In this document: in pieces, positions 1 through 7,235 of the stretch
How positions within the stretch are numbered: the stretch's first letter is position 1
Layout of the letters: each line of letters starts with the position of its first letter
NCBI GenBank assembly: GCA_041571855.1
Contig: JBFFTH010000011.1
Location: 1-23,990 of the forward strand
Length of the DNA: 23,990 nt
Source of the DNA: JACKOF01 sp041571855
GTDB lineage: Bacteria > Pseudomonadota > Gammaproteobacteria > Pseudomonadales > Porticoccaceae
Reading direction: 5' to 3'
The notes under the pieces: generated by a model
Seen by the model: only the letters and a program-made list of their open reading frames with translations
Database searches by the model: none
Told to the model about the DNA's origin: nothing
Translations under genes and position numbers: made by a program

Positions 1-90
1 GACCGCTGTGCTGCTATCGCCCCGGCGATCAAACTCATCATCAGCATCAGAGAGCCTGATGTGCAGGGAGCTATGTTCTGATTCAACCAT
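1..90 (-). CDS. clpS: ClpS, ATP-dependent Clp protease adaptor (N-terminal 30 residues only)
   Basis: The minus strand is open from an ATG at 90 to the window edge and encodes 30 residues. They contain an IRLSD segment, an acidic stretch and a final DSSTAV. This resembles the disordered N-terminus of Pseudomonas-type ClpS, which has IRL, then acidic residues, then DDSAGIAVQ. ClpS delivers N-end-rule substrates to ClpAP; its folded core lies outside the window. The position supports the call, because clpS is transcribed divergently from cspD in E. coli and Pseudomonas, as here. An in-frame ATG at 96 would add two residues, and neither start has a strong ribosome binding site. The call rests on a short, weakly conserved tail plus synteny. 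Confidence 0.7.
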   Translation of the reverse strand, partial: MVESEHSSLHIRLSDADDEFDRRGDSSTAV

Positions 91-189
91 CAACATTAAG
101 TATAAAGCCCGTACTTTACGCTTTTCTAAAAACGCTCCCATTTTACTCCCAAACCGCCCTCACCGCAGGGATTTTTCAACTTGACAAGC

Positions 190-216
190 TTGACTCACAG
201 GCAATTTCGCTATAGA
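190..216 (+). promoter_or_regulatory. Candidate sigma70 promoter of cspD
   Basis: TTGACT at 190-195 and TATAGA at 211-216 are separated by 15 bp, slightly short for sigma70. TTGACA at 181-186 is a better -35 but lies 24 bp from the same -10. Transcription from here would give a leader of roughly 95 nt before the cspD start, in keeping with the long leaders common in cold-shock genes. Confidence 0.35.
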
Positions 217-317
217 AACATCGTTGTTATTTGCTTTACCAACCTGCGAATGGAGCAAGCCAAGCTGCCTGCTCCCGGATAAATGGATGCTTTGTTAAGT
301 TTATACAGGGGGAACCA

Positions 318-545
318 ATGCCAACAGGCACAGTTAAATGGTTCAACAACGCCAAGGGGTACGGTTTTATTTTACCCACTGATAGCCAGGAAGACGTGTT
401 TGCACACTACTCCGCCATCAACATGGAGGGTTATCGCACCCTCAAAGCCGGCCAGCAGGTAATTTTTGAGCTGGAAGATGGTGCAAAAGGCAAGCATGCC
501 TCCAATATCCAACTGACCCAAACGGATTCGCCTGGTAACGAGTAA
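318..545 (+). CDS. cspD: CspD-like cold-shock domain protein
   Basis: This 75-residue protein is a single cold-shock domain that binds single-stranded nucleic acid. RNP1 (KGYGFI, residues 13-18) and RNP2 (DVFAHY, 26-31) are intact. The segment MEGYRTLKAGQ followed by KGKHAS matches CspD better than CspA-type paralogs. E. coli CspD is a stationary-phase protein that inhibits replication; the same role here is inferred. The ATG at 318 is chosen because GGGGGA lies just upstream and the protein then begins at the family start. The frame stays open back to an ATG at 231, but that extension is not cold-shock-like. It is divergent from clpS, as in relatives, and convergent with icd. Confidence 0.93.
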   Translation: MPTGTVKWFNNAKGYGFILPTDSQEDVFAHYSAINMEGYRTLKAGQQVIFELEDGAKGKHASNIQLTQTDSPGNE

Positions 546-553
546 TCCGGATC

Positions 554-589
554 AAAAAAACCCCTCACCGTCAAAAAGTGAGAGGCTTT
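554..589. terminator. Bidirectional terminator between cspD and icd
   Basis: CCCCTCAC (561-568) pairs with GTGAGAGG (578-585) with one mismatch around a 9-nt loop. An A-run (554-560) lies on the left and CTTT on the right, so the hairpin could end transcription in both directions between these convergent genes. The U-tract on the cspD side is short. Confidence 0.5.
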
Positions 590-603
590 CTAGCACCCGT
601 CAA

Positions 604-1857
604 TTACATTTTCGCAATCATCGCATCACCGAATTCCGAGCAGGAAAGCAGTGTTGCCCCTTCCATCAGACGTTCAAAATCGTAAGTGACGGTACCGTCT
701 GAAATTGCCGCTTCCATGCCGCTGACAATCAGGTCTGCAGCCTCATTCCAACCGAGATGGCGCAACATCATCTCCGCCGAGAGAATCAGTGATCCGGGGT
801 TCACCTTATCCTGTCCGGCATACTTGGGTGCCGTGCCATGAGTGGCCTCAAAGATAGCAACACTGTCGGACAGGTTGGCGCCGGGCGCAATACCGATACC
901 ACCTACCTGGGCAGCCAGCGCATCTGACAGATAATCGCCATTCAGGTTAAGCGTGGCGATAACATCGTACTCTGCAGGACGCGACAGAACCTGCTGCAAC
1001 ATGGCATCGGCAATCACATCCTTAATCACAATATCCGCGCCGGTGTCAGGGTTTTTCAGCACGTGCCAGGGTCCGCCATCGAGCGGCTGTGCACCAAACT
1101 GCTCACAGGCGACCTCATAGCCCCAGTCGCGGAAGGCACCCTCGGTGAATTTCATAATATTGCCTTTGTGCACCAGGGTTACAGAATCCTTGTTCTGATC
1201 GATGGCGTACTGGATGGCTCTTGCCACCAGGCGCTTGGTGCCGGCTTCGGACACCGGCTTGATGCCAATACCACAGTTTTCAGGAAAACGGATCTTGGTG
1301 ACGCCCATCTCCTCCTGCAGGAACCTGATGACCTTATTGGCCTCATCAGTGCCCGCGCGCCATTCGATGCCGGCGTAAATATCTTCGGAATTTTCCCGAA
1401 AGATACACATGTCGACTTTACCGGGCTCCTTGACGGGGGATGGGACACCGGTGAACCAACGCACCGGGCGCTGGCATACGTACAGGTCCAGTTCCTGGCG
1501 CAGGGCCACGTTCAGCGAACGAAAGCCTCCGCCGACCGGGGTGGTCAGCGGACCCTTGATGGAGACAGCGTAGTCTTTTATCGCGCTCAGGGTTTCCGCA
1601 GGAAACCAGTCTCCGCCATAAAGCTCGGCCGCTTTTTCACCACAGTAAACTTCCATCCAGGAAATCTTTTTGCTGCCTCCATAAGCCTTTTCAACGGCAG
1701 CGTCGACGGTCTTGATCATTACTGGCGTAATGTCAACGCCAATACCATCGCCTTCGATAAACGGAATAACAGGATTGTCGGGTACATTCAGGGAAAAGTC
1801 TTCGTTAACTGTTATTTTTTCACCAGAATCAGGTACTTGGATATGTTGGTATCCCAT
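604..1857 (-). CDS. icd: NADP-dependent isocitrate dehydrogenase
   Basis: This enzyme oxidatively decarboxylates isocitrate to 2-oxoglutarate in the TCA cycle, making NADPH. The 417-residue length matches E. coli Icd (416) and the sequence aligns end to end. The substrate loop GGGFRSLNVALRQ (residues 109-121) contains the serine (S114, E. coli S113) phosphorylated by AceK. The metal-binding region DVIADAMLQQ and the NADP-type coenzyme segment HGTAPKYAGQDKVNPGS are intact. The gene is convergent with cspD and shares its terminator. It is divergent from rluE across a 126-bp gap, which must hold its promoter; no convincing boxes were identified there. Conservation of the AceK target suggests control at the glyoxylate branch point, but no aceK is in the window. 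Confidence 0.98.
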   Translation of the reverse strand: MGYQHIQVPDSGEKITVNEDFSLNVPDNPVIPFIEGDGIGVDITPVMIKTVDAAVEKAYGGSKKISWMEVYCGEKAAELYGGDWFPAETLSAIKDYAVSIKGPLTTPVGGGFRSLNVALRQELDLYVCQRPVRWFTGVPSPVKEPGKVDMCIFRENSEDIYAGIEWRAGTDEANKVIRFLQEEMGVTKIRFPENCGIGIKPVSEAGTKRLVARAIQYAIDQNKDSVTLVHKGNIMKFTEGAFRDWGYEVACEQFGAQPLDGGPWHVLKNPDTGADIVIKDVIADAMLQQVLSRPAEYDVIATLNLNGDYLSDALAAQVGGIGIAPGANLSDSVAIFEATHGTAPKYAGQDKVNPGSLILSAEMMLRHLGWNEAADLIVSGMEAAISDGTVTYDFERLMEGATLLSCSEFGDAMIAKM

Positions 1858-1983
1858 TTATCGGCTCCGTAAGATATTCAAAAAACAAGTCGGGGTGTTG
1901 CGAATTTTCAGGACCGCAAGCTTACCATACGAGGCCCAAATGCTGTAGCCTAAACATTGATTCCATCAGGCCAGCGACAGTAA

Positions 1984-2574
1984 ATGCCCCAGGTTGTTCT
2001 GTTCAATAAACCCTTCGGCGTCTTGAGCCAGTTTACACCGGCTCAGGGCCACCCCGGACTCAAAGACTACCTCCCGGTCACAGGCTTTTACCCCGCCGGT
2101 CGCCTTGACCATGACTCGGAGGGACTATTGCTGCTGACCGATGACGGGAGACTCCAGGCCCGGATCAGCCAGCCGAGGCACAAAATGAAGAAAACCTACT
2201 GGGTGCAGTTGGAAGGAGTGATCACGGACGAGGCAATTGCCATGCTGTGCAGGGGCATCGATTTGAACGATGGCTTGACGCTGCCGGCAAAAGCCAGGCG
2301 GATACCTGAACCGGCGGTCTGGCCCCGCACCCCACCAATCCGCAGGCGCGAAAATATTCCTACCTGCTGGCTGGAACTGACCCTGTCAGAGGGACGCAAT
2401 CGCCAGGTGCGGCGGATGACGGCTGCTGTAGGTTTTCCCACCCTGCGCCTGATTCGCTGCCGAATTGGCCCCTGGTCTGTTGATGGCCTCAAGCCGGGAG
2501 AGTACCGCACCGAGAGCGTCCATCTGCCCGCGGAGGATAAACCCGTCACCAAGAAGCGACGCCATGCCCGATAG
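1984..2574 (+). CDS. rluE: 23S rRNA pseudouridine(2457) synthase RluE
   Basis: This 196-residue RsuA/RluB/E/F-family pseudouridine synthase has the catalytic motif GRLDHDSEGLLLLT, with the nucleophilic aspartate at D42. The later RNRQVRRMTAAVGFPTLRLIR block is also typical of the family. The protein begins almost at the catalytic domain (VVLFNKPFGVLSQF) and has no N-terminal S4 domain, as in RluE. E. coli RluE modifies U2457 in the peptidyl transferase region. It heads the rluE-nudJ-mnmA-hflD-purB run, the same order as in E. coli, which supports RluE over paralogs. Its last 11 bases overlap nudJ. The C-terminal tail is Arg/Lys-rich. Confidence 0.93.
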   Translation: MPQVVLFNKPFGVLSQFTPAQGHPGLKDYLPVTGFYPAGRLDHDSEGLLLLTDDGRLQARISQPRHKMKKTYWVQLEGVITDEAIAMLCRGIDLNDGLTLPAKARRIPEPAVWPRTPPIRRRENIPTCWLELTLSEGRNRQVRRMTAAVGFPTLRLIRCRIGPWSVDGLKPGEYRTESVHLPAEDKPVTKKRRHAR

Positions 2575-3013
2575 AATCCACCTCACCGTTGCCACCGTGA
2601 TCGCGCAGAATGGGCGTTTTCTGATGGTCAGGGAAACAGAGAAAACCACCGGCCGCAGGGTGATAAACCAGCCCGCAGGCCACGTCGACCCGGGGGAGTC
2701 GCTGGCGGCAGCCGCGCTGCGCGAAACCCTGGAGGAAACCGGATGGGAGGTCGAACTGAAAGGCATTATCGGCATAAGCATCTACACCTCGCCGTCTAAC
2801 GGTATTACCTATTACCGCATCTCTTTTGCCGCAGATCCGATCAGAAAAACCGACCAGCCACTGGACAGTGATATTGAAGAGGCTGTCTGGTTGAGCCTCG
2901 CAGAACTGGAGCATGCAAAGAGCCAATTGCGAAGCCCGATCGTTTTGCAGGTGATCGAAGATTTTTTAGCAGGGGTTCACTATCCATTGGATATGATTCG
3001 CGAGCACCGCTAA
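2564..3013 (+). CDS. nudJ: Nudix phosphatase NudJ
   Basis: This 149-residue Nudix hydrolase is close in length to E. coli NudJ (153). The Nudix box is complete: G39, E45, R53-E54, E57-E58 and G60 in the order Gx5Ex7REx2EExG. The motif NQPAGH before the box, DSDIEEAVW and LRSPIV are shared with NudJ. In E. coli it hydrolyses thiamine (pyro)phosphate derivatives and nucleoside di/triphosphates; the substrate here is inferred. The ATG at 2564 overlaps the end of rluE and is chosen because the family sequence begins there. An upstream extension of the frame to 2465 lies inside rluE and looks like out-of-frame translation. Confidence 0.93.
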   Translation: MPDRIHLTVATVIAQNGRFLMVRETEKTTGRRVINQPAGHVDPGESLAAAALRETLEETGWEVELKGIIGISIYTSPSNGITYYRISFAADPIRKTDQPLDSDIEEAVWLSLAELEHAKSQLRSPIVLQVIEDFLAGVHYPLDMIREHR

Positions 3014-3016
3014 AAT
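2987..3016 (+). promoter_or_regulatory. Candidate promoter for mnmA, possibly leaderless
   Basis: TTGGAT (2987-2992) and TAAAAT (3011-3016) are separated by 18 bp inside the end of nudJ. The -10 is followed by CGCGCCCC and then directly by the mnmA ATG at 3025. A start site 7-8 nt after the -10 would leave essentially no leader. The -35 match is weak. Confidence 0.4.
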
Positions 3017-3024
3017 CGCGCCCC

Positions 3025-4134
3025 ATGAATGCAAAACCCCACGCCAGGAAATCGAAAAAGGTCATCGTCGGCATGTCCGGTGGTGTCGATTCTTCCGTGG
3101 CAGCACTGCTCCTGCTGGAACAGGGCTACCACGTGGAAGGACTTTTCATGAAAAACTGGGACGAGGACGATGGCACTGAATACTGCACGGCAAAAGAGGA
3201 TCTGGCTGATGCCCAGGCCGTGGCGGACAAGCTGGGTTTAAAGCTCCACACCGCCAACTTTGCTGCAGAGTATTGGGATAATGTTTTCGAGCACTTCCTG
3301 GCCGAATACAAGGCGGGCCGCACACCCAACCCGGACATTCTCTGTAACCGGGAAATCAAGTTCAAGGTTTTCCTGGAATACGCACAGATCCTGGGCGCAG
3401 ACCTTATCGCTACCGGGCACTATGTCAGAAGGATGGACATGGACGGTGAGTCACAGCTCCACAAGGGCCTCGACAACAACAAGGACCAGAGCTATTTTCT
3501 CTATGCAGTTGGCGGTGCGGCCATTGCCAAATCCCTGTTCCCGGTCGGCGAACTGAAAAAGCCCGAGGTGCGCCGAATTGCCGAACTGCACGGCCTGGCG
3601 ACTGCCAGGAAAAAGGACTCCACCGGCATATGCTTTATCGGAGAACGCCGCTTCAAGGATTTTCTCGAGCAGTATCTGCCCGCAATGCCCGGTGATATCG
3701 AAACACCTGAAGGCCGGGTGATAGGCCAGCACACTGGCCTGATGTACCACACCCTCGGGCAACGCCAGGGACTGGGTATTGGCGGCACCCGTAATGGCTC
3801 TGATGCTCCCTGGTATGTGGTCGGGAAGGACCTTGAGCGCAACGTACTGATCGCCGCCCAGGGCAGCGATCACCCCCTGCTGTTCACGGATTCTTTATCG
3901 GCAGAGCAATTACACTGGATCAATGGCGAACCGTCAGAGGGTGAATTCAGCTGCGCCGCGAAGACCCGCTATCGCCAGCCGGACCAGGAGTGCACAATTA
4001 AAATCCTCGGTGACACCTGCCGGGTCGAATTCAAACAGCCGCAGCGCGCCGTCACACCCGGGCAATCCGTGGTATTTTATTGCGGAGAGCGATGCCTCGG
4101 CGGTGGCATCATCCAGCACAGTTGGAATCGCTGA
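3025..4134 (+). CDS. mnmA: tRNA-specific 2-thiouridylase MnmA
   Basis: MnmA adds sulfur to U34 of tRNA Glu, Gln and Lys, using sulfur relayed by IscS-TusE and ATP. The 369-residue protein carries the PP-loop SGGVDSS (residues 18-24) for adenylation. It has the catalytic cysteine pair, C107 in NPDILCNREIKF and C203 in STGICFIGERRF. The C-terminal beta-barrel has the usual RYRQ and PGQSVVFY segments. The ATG has no visible Shine-Dalgarno sequence: only CGCGCCCC separates it from a -10-like TAAAAT. This could mean a leaderless transcript or a weak site fed by readthrough from nudJ. hflD follows after 10 bp, as in E. coli. Confidence 0.98.
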   Translation: MNAKPHARKSKKVIVGMSGGVDSSVAALLLLEQGYHVEGLFMKNWDEDDGTEYCTAKEDLADAQAVADKLGLKLHTANFAAEYWDNVFEHFLAEYKAGRTPNPDILCNREIKFKVFLEYAQILGADLIATGHYVRRMDMDGESQLHKGLDNNKDQSYFLYAVGGAAIAKSLFPVGELKKPEVRRIAELHGLATARKKDSTGICFIGERRFKDFLEQYLPAMPGDIETPEGRVIGQHTGLMYHTLGQRQGLGIGGTRNGSDAPWYVVGKDLERNVLIAAQGSDHPLLFTDSLSAEQLHWINGEPSEGEFSCAAKTRYRQPDQECTIKILGDTCRVEFKQPQRAVTPGQSVVFYCGERCLGGGIIQHSWNR

Positions 4135-4144
4135 GGAGGTCGGC

Positions 4145-4786
4145 ATGTTTTTTAAACCGGTGACAGAAGACCAGGTCCTTGCCCTTGCGGGGATGTTTCA
4201 GTGCTGCCAGCTTGTGGATGAACTCGCGCGCACGGGCCGCATCGACAGCCGCCAGCTGGAGGTGTTTTTACGCGCCCTCCTCAACCAGACGCCTGCAACC
4301 ACCCTCGCTGTCTATGGCGACAGCCCTGAATCTGCCCGGGCAAACCTGCAACCCGGGCTGGAATGTATGCAGCAACTGCTGGCCCCCAACGCCAAAACCA
4401 GCAACCCCAACATATTGCGCTACCTGATCAGCGTCGCCTTTCTGGCAAAAAAAATCGAGCGCCAGCCGCCCATGCTGGAAAAAATAGGTATGGGCATAAA
4501 ACGGGCCAACCAGCAGGTCGAGGTCTTTTCTGTCAGCCACGAAAATGTCGTTGCCAACATAGCCCAGTTGTACAAGGACACCGTCGGCACCTTCAAACAG
4601 CGAATCCAGGTCAATGGTTATGCGGAGCATCTGCAGCAACAGGCGGTGGCAGACAAGATTCGATGCCTGCTGTTTGCCGCCATTCGCAGTGCCGTCCTCT
4701 GGCGGCAACTCGGGGGACGTCGATACCAGCTGTTTTTCCAGCGCAAGCAGATCAGCAACCTGCTCAACCGACTCCTGAGCCACTAA
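4145..4786 (+). CDS. hflD: High frequency lysogenization protein HflD homolog
   Basis: The product is 213 residues, the same length as E. coli HflD. That protein is a helical, membrane-associated protein that influences lambda lysogeny by binding CII; its native role is poorly defined. Family-like segments include ALAGMFQC near the N-terminus, a central NPNILRYLISVAFLAKKI and C-terminal IRSAVLWRQLGG. The start at 4145 is set by GAGGAGG (about 4133-4139) in front of the ATG; the open frame extends back into mnmA, but that part is a shadow. Location between mnmA and purB is conserved in gammaproteobacteria and supports the call. No signal peptide or clear transmembrane helix is seen. Confidence 0.93.
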   Translation: MFFKPVTEDQVLALAGMFQCCQLVDELARTGRIDSRQLEVFLRALLNQTPATTLAVYGDSPESARANLQPGLECMQQLLAPNAKTSNPNILRYLISVAFLAKKIERQPPMLEKIGMGIKRANQQVEVFSVSHENVVANIAQLYKDTVGTFKQRIQVNGYAEHLQQQAVADKIRCLLFAAIRSAVLWRQLGGRRYQLFFQRKQISNLLNRLLSH

Positions 4787-4793
4787 AAATAGC

Positions 4794-4822
4794 CTGAAAC
4801 AGCCGCTTATTTCCGGTAGAAT
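4794..4822 (+). promoter_or_regulatory. Candidate promoter for purB
   Basis: CTGAAA (4794-4799) and TAGAAT (4817-4822) are separated by 17 bp in the hflD-purB gap. The -10 is followed by CGCACCCC, a GC-rich discriminator very like that in front of mnmA. The predicted leader is about 37 nt. Confidence 0.4.
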
Positions 4823-4865
4823 CGCACCCCTTTTCAATCTCAACCTGCAGCGAATACGTTACCCA

Positions 4866-6233
4866 ATGAACCTTTCCAGTCTTTCCGCTATTTCCCCAAT
4901 CGATGGCCGCTACGGCAGCAAAACCGCCGAACTCCGTTCAGCCTTCAGTGAGTTCGGGCTGATTAAGAACCGCGTCCTGGTGGAGATTCGCTGGTTGCAA
5001 AAACTGGCAGGGCATGCGGGTATCCCCGAGCTACCCGCTTTTTCGGCCGCAGCCAACGAACAGCTCAACGCGCTGGTTGATACCTTCTCAGAGGCGGACG
5101 CGCAGCGCATCAAGGACATAGAAAAAACCACCAACCACGATGTCAAAGCGGTGGAGTACTTCATCAAGGAGTCTTTTGCCGACAACCCCGAGCTCAATGC
5201 CGTCAGCGAGTTTGTCCACTTTGCCTGCACTTCGGAAGACATCAACAACCTGTCCCACGCCCTGATGCTGCGAGAAGGCCGCGATGAGATACTGCTGCCG
5301 CAAATGCAGTTAATAGCCGATGCCATTGCCCAGATGGGCAGAGAATACGCCTCGGTTTCCATGCTCTCCCGCACTCACGGCCAGACCGCTTCCCCGACCA
5401 CCGTAGGCAAGGAAATGGCCAATGTTGCCGCGCGTCTGCGTCGACAAATCGAACAGGTTCGAAGTGTGCAGTTGCTGGGCAAAATCAATGGCGCAGTCGG
5501 CAACTACAACGCACACCTCTCGGCTTACCCGCAGCTGGACTGGGCCGAGAATGCCCGTGAATTTGTCGAGTCCCTCGAACTGGCCTGGAATCCCTACACC
5601 ACCCAGATTGAGCCCCACGACTATATCGCTGAGCTGTTTGATGCCATCGCGCGATTCAATACCATCCTGATCGACTTCGACCGGGATCTGTGGGGTTATA
5701 TCTCGCTCGGCTACTTCAAGCAGAAAACTATTGCCGGCGAAGTCGGTTCATCGACCATGCCCCACAAGGTCAACCCGATCGATTTTGAAAACTCCGAGGG
5801 AAATCTGGGTCTGGCTAACGCGATATTTGGCCACCTGGCCCAGAAGCTGCCGATATCGCGCTGGCAGCGGGACCTCACCGACTCCACAGTGCTGCGCAAC
5901 ATGGGGGTTGGCTTTGGTTACAGCCTGATTGCCTACCAGTCAACACTGAAGGGAATCGGCAAACTGGAACTTAACCAGGCCCGCCTGACGGAAGATCTGG
6001 ATAACGCCTGGGAAGTGCTGGCAGAGCCTATCCAGACAGTCATGCGCCGCTACAACATTCCCGAGCCCTACGAGAAGCTCAAATCCCTGACTCGCGGCCA
6101 GCAGATGAATCGCGAAACGATCCAGGCATTTGTTGAAAAGCTCGACATTCCAGATCAGGCCAAGGCAGAGTTGCTGGCCCTGACACCGGCCTCCTACATT
6201 GGCAACGCTGAACAACAGGCAAAGGCTGTCTAG
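4866..6233 (+). CDS. purB: Adenylosuccinate lyase
   Basis: PurB cleaves SAICAR to AICAR in purine synthesis and adenylosuccinate to AMP. The 455-residue product is nearly the length of E. coli PurB (456) and belongs to the fumarase/aspartase superfamily. Catalytic H171 lies in SRTHGQTASPTTVGKEMAN, and the mobile-loop serines S295/S296 in the signature GSSTMPHKVNP. TSEDINNLSHAL at about 122-133 is also conserved. A candidate promoter lies just upstream (TAGAAT at 4817-4822). There is no clear Shine-Dalgarno sequence before the ATG. Its last base is shared with the GTG start of the roxA-like gene, so the two are probably cotranscribed. Confidence 0.98.
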   Translation: MNLSSLSAISPIDGRYGSKTAELRSAFSEFGLIKNRVLVEIRWLQKLAGHAGIPELPAFSAAANEQLNALVDTFSEADAQRIKDIEKTTNHDVKAVEYFIKESFADNPELNAVSEFVHFACTSEDINNLSHALMLREGRDEILLPQMQLIADAIAQMGREYASVSMLSRTHGQTASPTTVGKEMANVAARLRRQIEQVRSVQLLGKINGAVGNYNAHLSAYPQLDWAENAREFVESLELAWNPYTTQIEPHDYIAELFDAIARFNTILIDFDRDLWGYISLGYFKQKTIAGEVGSSTMPHKVNPIDFENSEGNLGLANAIFGHLAQKLPISRWQRDLTDSTVLRNMGVGFGYSLIAYQSTLKGIGKLELNQARLTEDLDNAWEVLAEPIQTVMRRYNIPEPYEKLKSLTRGQQMNRETIQAFVEKLDIPDQAKAELLALTPASYIGNAEQQAKAV

Positions 6234-7180
6234 TGACCCCCGGATCATTTCCGGTACTTGGAGAGATCGGTGCAGAACAGTTCCTGGCAGAATACTGGCA
6301 GCGCAAACCGCTGCTGATTCGCAATGCCCTGCCCGACTTCCGGTCTCCTCTTGACCCGGACGAACTGGCGGGGCTTTCCCTGGAAGAAGACGTCGAATCA
6401 CGCATTGTCATCGAGAACGGTAAAAACAGCTGCTGGGAGTTGCTCTGCGGCCCGTTCAGCGAAGAGACCTTCCGCCAGCTGCCCGCCGAAAAATGGACGC
6501 TGCTGGTGCAGGCTGTCGACCTATGGCTACCGGAAATTAAGCAACTGCTCGAGCACTTTGCTTTCCTGCCCCCCTGGCGACTGGACGACATCATGGCAAG
6601 CTATGCGGTGGAAGGCGGCAGCGTCGGCCCTCACTTCGACTACTACGACGTCTTCCTGCTGCAGGGACTGGGCAGACGACACTGGAAAATTGGCGGCACG
6701 GGGCAGCTGTGCACAGAGGAGTCGCCGCGGCAAGAGGATACGCCCCTGCGCATTTTGCGCGATTTTCAGTTCGAGCAGGACTGGGTGCTGGAGCCGGGCG
6801 ATATGCTTTACCTGCCGCCACAGGTTGCCCATCACGGCGTAGCCCTCGGCGATTGCATCACCTACTCCGTTGGCTTTCGCGCCCCCAATGCCGCAGAAAT
6901 GTTGAGCGACCTGGCCAACGAGTTGCTCTCGCATCCCCACACCCCCCACTACCGCGATCCGGCACTGACGCCGGAGATGGCAACAGAACAGATTTCCAGC
7001 CGTCATATCGAGCAGGTACGAAAGCTGCTTAACGAGGTTCTGAATGACAACCAGTTGCTGGGCGACTGGTTTGCCCGCTATATGACATCGCCAAAGTACC
7101 CCGAGATCACTGATATAACCGGCGAAAGCCGACAAGCAACCCTCAACGGGGTGGCCTACGAAAACGGCTTCAGCGAGTGA
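6233..7180 (+). CDS. roxA: RoxA/YcfD-like 50S ribosomal protein uL16 arginine hydroxylase, short form
   Basis: This 315-residue JmjC/cupin protein resembles E. coli RoxA (YcfD), a 2-oxoglutarate/Fe(II) oxygenase that hydroxylates an arginine of ribosomal protein uL16. The iron triad is visible: H134 and D136 in GPHFDYYDV, and H200 in PPQVAHHG. DELAGL, PWRLDDIM, GRRHWKIGG, LEPGDMLYLPP and YSVGFRAPN all match the family. The start is GTG overlapping the purB stop by one base. The protein ends about 60 residues short of E. coli RoxA (373), so the C-terminal winged-helix region appears missing. Only about 50 bp separate the stop from the next gene. The oxygenase core looks intact; activity and substrate without the C-terminal part are uncertain. 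Confidence 0.88.
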   Translation: MTPGSFPVLGEIGAEQFLAEYWQRKPLLIRNALPDFRSPLDPDELAGLSLEEDVESRIVIENGKNSCWELLCGPFSEETFRQLPAEKWTLLVQAVDLWLPEIKQLLEHFAFLPPWRLDDIMASYAVEGGSVGPHFDYYDVFLLQGLGRRHWKIGGTGQLCTEESPRQEDTPLRILRDFQFEQDWVLEPGDMLYLPPQVAHHGVALGDCITYSVGFRAPNAAEMLSDLANELLSHPHTPHYRDPALTPEMATEQISSRHIEQVRKLLNEVLNDNQLLGDWFARYMTSPKYPEITDITGESRQATLNGVAYENGFSE

Positions 7181-7206
7181 CTCTTTTTTCCCATCCGACG
7201 TAAAAT
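7177..7206 (+). promoter_or_regulatory. Candidate promoter for the PreP-type peptidase gene
   Basis: GTGACT (7177-7182) and TAAAAT (7201-7206) are separated by 18 bp. The -35 overlaps the stop codon of the roxA-like gene. The match is moderate and the element is unsupported otherwise. Confidence 0.3.
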
Positions 7207-7235
7207 ATCCTGTTCAGCCTTGAGAGGAATTGAAA

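Noticed and set aside
231..317. Longer N-terminus for CspD from ATG 231
   Set aside because: The added 29 residues are not cold-shock-like, and the ATG at 318 has a strong ribosome binding site at the family start.
1063..1872. A 269-codon plus-strand frame opposite icd
   Set aside because: It is antisense to a complete, strongly conserved icd gene and its translation shows no family pattern.
4849..4864. PurR-like box in the purB leader (GCGAATACGTTACCCA)
   Set aside because: Only about 9 of 16 positions fit the E. coli consensus, too weak to call.
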